This document shows positions 60,938-64,000 of a stretch of 64,000 nt of DNA, piece after piece. This DNA is from Opisthorchis felineus (Eukaryota; Platyhelminthes; Trematoda; Opisthorchiida; Opisthorchiidae): the NCBI GenBank assembly GCA_004794785.1, contig SJOL01007707.1, positions 932,000 to 995,999 on the forward strand. Reading direction: 5' to 3'. Both the position numbers and the translations under genes were made by a program. Under the pieces are notes generated by a model. The model was not told where the DNA came from and did not search any database. It was given only the letters and a program-made list of their open reading frames with translations. Each line of letters starts with the position of its first letter. Within the stretch, counting starts at the first letter, position 1.

Positions 60938-61121
60938 CGTTTGTCATTTGTTTGCACTTTAGCACCGGCTGGTGCAATAAAGCTGCCTATTCTCCCGTAC
61001 CATTTAGGGTCCACATTACATGTTGTCCCGGTCCAGTAGAAGTCGAAAATTATCACAGAAGTTGCATCGTGCAGGCTCTATTTGAGACCTGCTCCTGTCC
61101 TGAAAACGCTTCAAACGCCAG
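60938..61121 (+). CDS. Candidate Cys-rich exon of unrecognised right-end gene
   Basis: Acceptor acttttgcatccag takes the phase left by the exon ending at 60546; a weak donor GTTTGG lies at 61122. It encodes AAYSPVPFRVHITCCPGPVE, then YHRSCIVQALFETCSC. The frame runs on to a stop at about 61168. It ends in phase 2, which does not fit the next candidate exon, so either the donor is wrong or the exons belong to different models. Confidence 0.3.
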
Positions 61122-61202
61122 GTTTGGTTTCCATCGCCAGCACCACCCAAGATCTGCTATTGCGGACTAGCTGTAGTAAGCAGCAACCACTGCTCCTTTC
61201 AG

Positions 61203-61473
61203 GTGGTTGGATATTTGCCATGCTTGGTGTACTCTAATGGCTTCTTTGCTCTGCTTCCTCTTGAGTCCCCATTCTGTCTTCGGCCACCCTTACTGGTCCT
61301 CATGGGTGGCGTTAACACGTCTTCCAATTATGGTCTGCTCTCAGTGGACTCAAGAACAACCGTTACTCTAAGCTGTTTCAGTTCCTCTGTGGCTCCCAAC
61401 AACCTCAGTTGCATCTGCCAACTTCAGTTGCTTCGACCAAAACATCAGTGTACAAGGATGTCTATAAACCAAA
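61203..61473 (+). CDS. Candidate exon of unrecognised right-end gene
   Basis: Very good acceptor (tgctcctttcag) and donor (GTAAGT). Only one of three frames is open, for 90 codons plus one base, from VVGYLPCLVYSNGFF through GGVNTSSNYGLLSVD to CTRMSINQ. It ends in phase 1, matching the candidate exon at 63393. Not recognised. Confidence 0.4.
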
Positions 61474-61848
61474 GTAAGTCACGATGACTAGGCCGTAACC
61501 GACTGACATATTCTGATGCTCCAATCGTGGTTCATTATTCCTTCGCGGTGCGCCGACATTCTGTCTATTATTTCCCGTCCAAGTGCCCTGTATCTCTAAA
61601 TGAACTTACTCCCGGTGGCCTCTTGAGTGCTTTCTCAAAGTGAAAAATCTATGCCTTGGCTCCGAGGTTCTTGCTACCCCAACGCAATTTTGGCCGGTTA
61701 TATTTACTTATTTGCTCATACTGTAACTGTAATTAAATCCCAATGGGGCAAATGCCAAAATTTGGGGTACGTACATCTTCCATGGGCACCACACCAAAGA
61801 GGTATTTGTTTACGTTGATAGACTCTCGCTCTCTTCGCTATATACCAG

Positions 61849-62346
61849 TTATAGACATAGGATCAATTCATGGCGGCACATCTTCGTAAAGAATTGGCCA
61901 CAGTTGCATAGATGAACCATTGTACCTAGCATTCCATCAAAGTTAAGCTGATGTCTACATAAGCAATCAGGAAAGAGGATTCTTGCAGATTTAAAATTCA
62001 TATAAACATACATGTCGTTCGTCGCTGTTTTCACGCAACGCAGAGGTTGATTGCTTCGCACAGTCCTTGTATCTTTGGGCAGAGCGTGCACCAGCGTAAA
62101 TTCTCCCAGCGGTGCGGCGAGGCCAGAAGGAAGTAGAATAAACCAAAGGGTAAATTGGAAATTCGTTGATAAGAAGCTTTTGAGGACATCACAAGTAATA
62201 CGAGTTTCTGAACACTTAGCAAACCAAGAAGTTTCCGGTGCAGGAACTGATGATGTTGGTGCCTCGAACGTGGGCTGCTCATCATCGTAGGTTGACCCAG
62301 ATGTGACGGTCCGCTGCACATCTAAATTTTTGATGTTTTTCATCAT
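61849..62346 (-). other. 165-codon open frame, unrecognised
   Basis: Starts at a double ATG after an in-frame stop and reads MMKNIKNLDVQRTVTSGSTY, then a Thr/Pro/Ser-rich part. No family and no clear splice sites. It could be a first coding exon of the minus-strand gene (ETS) or chance. Confidence 0.2.
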
Positions 62347-63088
62347 CTCAGGACCCTAAAGCATACCCCGAATTCTCGCAGGTACCACATTTTGCATACG
62401 AACCTCCGAAAGGCAACGGTAACAACCTATTTCTGCTAAGGCTTTCCTACCTACCCCTAGTGTCATGCAACGATAGCATCCCATCAGTGGAATTAGTGCC
62501 AGTTCTGGGATCACTATGCTCAGCATTTGGAAACAATTAAATATGGTTTAACGTAATGACCGGAGATCGAAACAAAACATTATGGCCGCAAAACACTCTG
62601 ACCAGATTGATTGGGGGACCAGTTTCGCTCTAAAAATGGAGATGCCCATTTAAACAAATTGCATTTGTTTCAACCTCATATCGTCCGAAATTCGCACACA
62701 GTCTCCAAGTCACCATTCTGATATTAACTTAGTGCTTCAACTGTCGCGAACACCACGCTTCGTAACCCTTCGCTGGAGTGACGATAGCCCTTCACAGATT
62801 CGTCACTCGAATAAGATGGTATGCCAACAAAGCCTCTGGATCTACACGACATCAACATCCTTTCCTTCCGGTAACTCCGAACAAATTTCCACCCTTCGCA
62901 GAGCCAGTGGAGTGGCTCTTTCCCGAAATATCCCAGTTTTGCAAGCGGAAAGTTTCCATTTTTCCACTTACTAGCAAATCTCTCTCTTCGTTACGAGTGT
63001 TGATTCATTCACAAGTCAAACCCGAACATACGATTAGTCCAAATAGATTAAGGCGCTCAACAAAGGTTTTTACCAACGGCCAGCGTGG

Positions 63089-63160
63089 CTGGATGGCGTA
63101 GTGGGATAAGCTTTAGCGTTGTAATCCCAGTCCCCGATTAGAATCCAGGGTCCAGTTATT
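63089..63160 (+). repeat. Possible decayed tRNA-like SINE head
   Basis: GCTGGATGGCGTAGTGGGAT resembles an A box region, and GATTAGAATCCAGG about 40 bases on resembles a B box. No second copy in the window supports it. Confidence 0.3.
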
Positions 63161-63392
63161 TTCTTTTCTCAACTTTGACGCTGTTTTCCGTTCTTGCGAA
63201 CACTATCGTAAAATAGTCTCAAGATGTACAGCACCAGACATAACACGTTAGAAATGATGTCATTTTCCTCACAGAGCACTATTAGTCTATCTGGCAGCCA
63301 CCCACGGCATAAAAATATGATTAGACAGGATGAAAGCAACTGAATGCTCTGAGTGCAGGAGGTCTTCCATTCATGGTTGAGTTTATTTGTAG

Positions 63393-63505
63393 ACATTCAA
63401 AAACACAAACGTCTATTTCCTGCCAACCTTATGTTGAAGGAAGTAATATGGGTAGTCATAGAAAAGTTGCTTGAAGAAACAGAGATCAATGAAGAGCATT
63501 TTAAG
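63393..63505 (+). CDS. Candidate exon of unrecognised right-end gene
   Basis: Acceptor tttatttgtag, donor GTACGT. It encodes HKRLFPANLMLKEV and IEKLLEETEINEEHFK, a strongly helical, protein-like stretch. Phases fit the exons at 61203 and 63888. Caution: about 16 bases near 63417 match the end of the hammerhead repeat family seen at 20637, so part of this could be repeat-derived. Confidence 0.35.
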
Positions 63506-63887
63506 GTACGTGGACATGCTATGCAATGTTAAATTAACTTATTCACATGATAAACGTCGAATGGTACATACCCCACAAGGATTACGCTAAGAATAGGTTC
63601 TCCAAATTGTTTTGGACAATTTTTTCGCTTGCTTTAACAACCAAACCTTCTTCAATTTATGTCCCTTGAGCATGTAACTCGTTCTGCACTTAGCCTGTGG
63701 GCAAATGCAATTTAAATAGACGCGCTTCCTGGTTTGTGCACAACTGACCAATCAGACTGCTGGCTTGTGAATGAATCACATGCCCCTCGTCACCTTCGGC
63801 ATTAACTGCTATCCCAACTATTCAAGGACGCTTGCATTTCTGAAATGGTATTCACTTTTAGTTCAAAACTCATAAGCCATATTTCTA

Positions 63888-64000
63888 GGTTGCTTCGTTC
63901 ATGTCACTTCCGTCAACCCAACTTCAAGTCTTTCCTCAACCACAAATATTCCACCATGTCGTTGCCATGTCTCTTGCAACTTGTTCCCACGGTCACGCAG
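63888..64000 (+). CDS. Candidate exon running off the right edge
   Basis: Acceptor catatttctag. Open in phase 0 to the window end: SFMSLPSTQLQVFPQP, then FHHVVAMSLATCSHGHA. The ending faintly recalls RCC1-repeat starts but is too short to call. Phase fits the exon ending at 63505. Confidence 0.35.

Noticed and set aside
1..64000. CRISPR array, bacterial operon or phage content
   Set aside because: No regularly spaced short repeats or bacterial gene structure; introns and repeats are clearly eukaryotic.

Overview
The window is eukaryotic nuclear DNA. Short exons sit in introns of up to about 7.5 kb with GT...AG borders, and the introns are full of decayed retroelements. The repeat set suggests a parasitic flatworm with a large, repeat-rich genome (a diphyllobothriid-like tapeworm or a trematode). 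It includes CR1/RTE-type LINEs, Penelope-like elements (PLEs), tRNA-derived SINEs and hammerhead-ribozyme retroposons. The species assignment is inference. One assembly gap (Ns) lies at 29602-29714.

Layout: (1) Positions 6563-47489, plus strand, hold twelve phase-compatible exons of a USP20/USP33-type deubiquitinase: the second half of the catalytic domain with its zinc ribbon and His/Asp boxes, two DUSP domains and a long Ser/Asn-rich tail. The exons join to 870 codons and a stop. The N-terminal ZnF-UBP and catalytic-Cys exons were not found and probably lie left of the window. (2) Positions 1-6562 hold no supported exon but carry decayed PLE and LINE copies, all on the minus strand. (3) Positions 50235-55129, minus strand, hold two phase-compatible exons of a divergent ETS-domain transcription factor, convergent with the USP gene. 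(4) Positions 60327-64000, plus strand, hold several candidate exons with good splice sites and no recognisable family. They probably belong to one or more genes running off the right edge, but the model is uncertain.

Inside the USP introns are a Tigger/pogo DNA transposon relic (32940-33690), LINE fragments on both strands, PLE reverse transcriptase fragments and at least three tRNA-derived SINEs (7217, 11425, 46553). Another SINE of that family lies near 51976. The most striking content is a set of hammerhead ribozymes. Two near-perfect tandem copies with a minimal self-complementary stem III lie at 29243 and 29550 in USP intron 5. A head-to-head pair of tRNA-promoter SINEs, each with a hammerhead core, lies at 23028-23466 in intron 3. 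Several decayed relatives lie elsewhere. Most open frames between these features look like chance or transposon debris.
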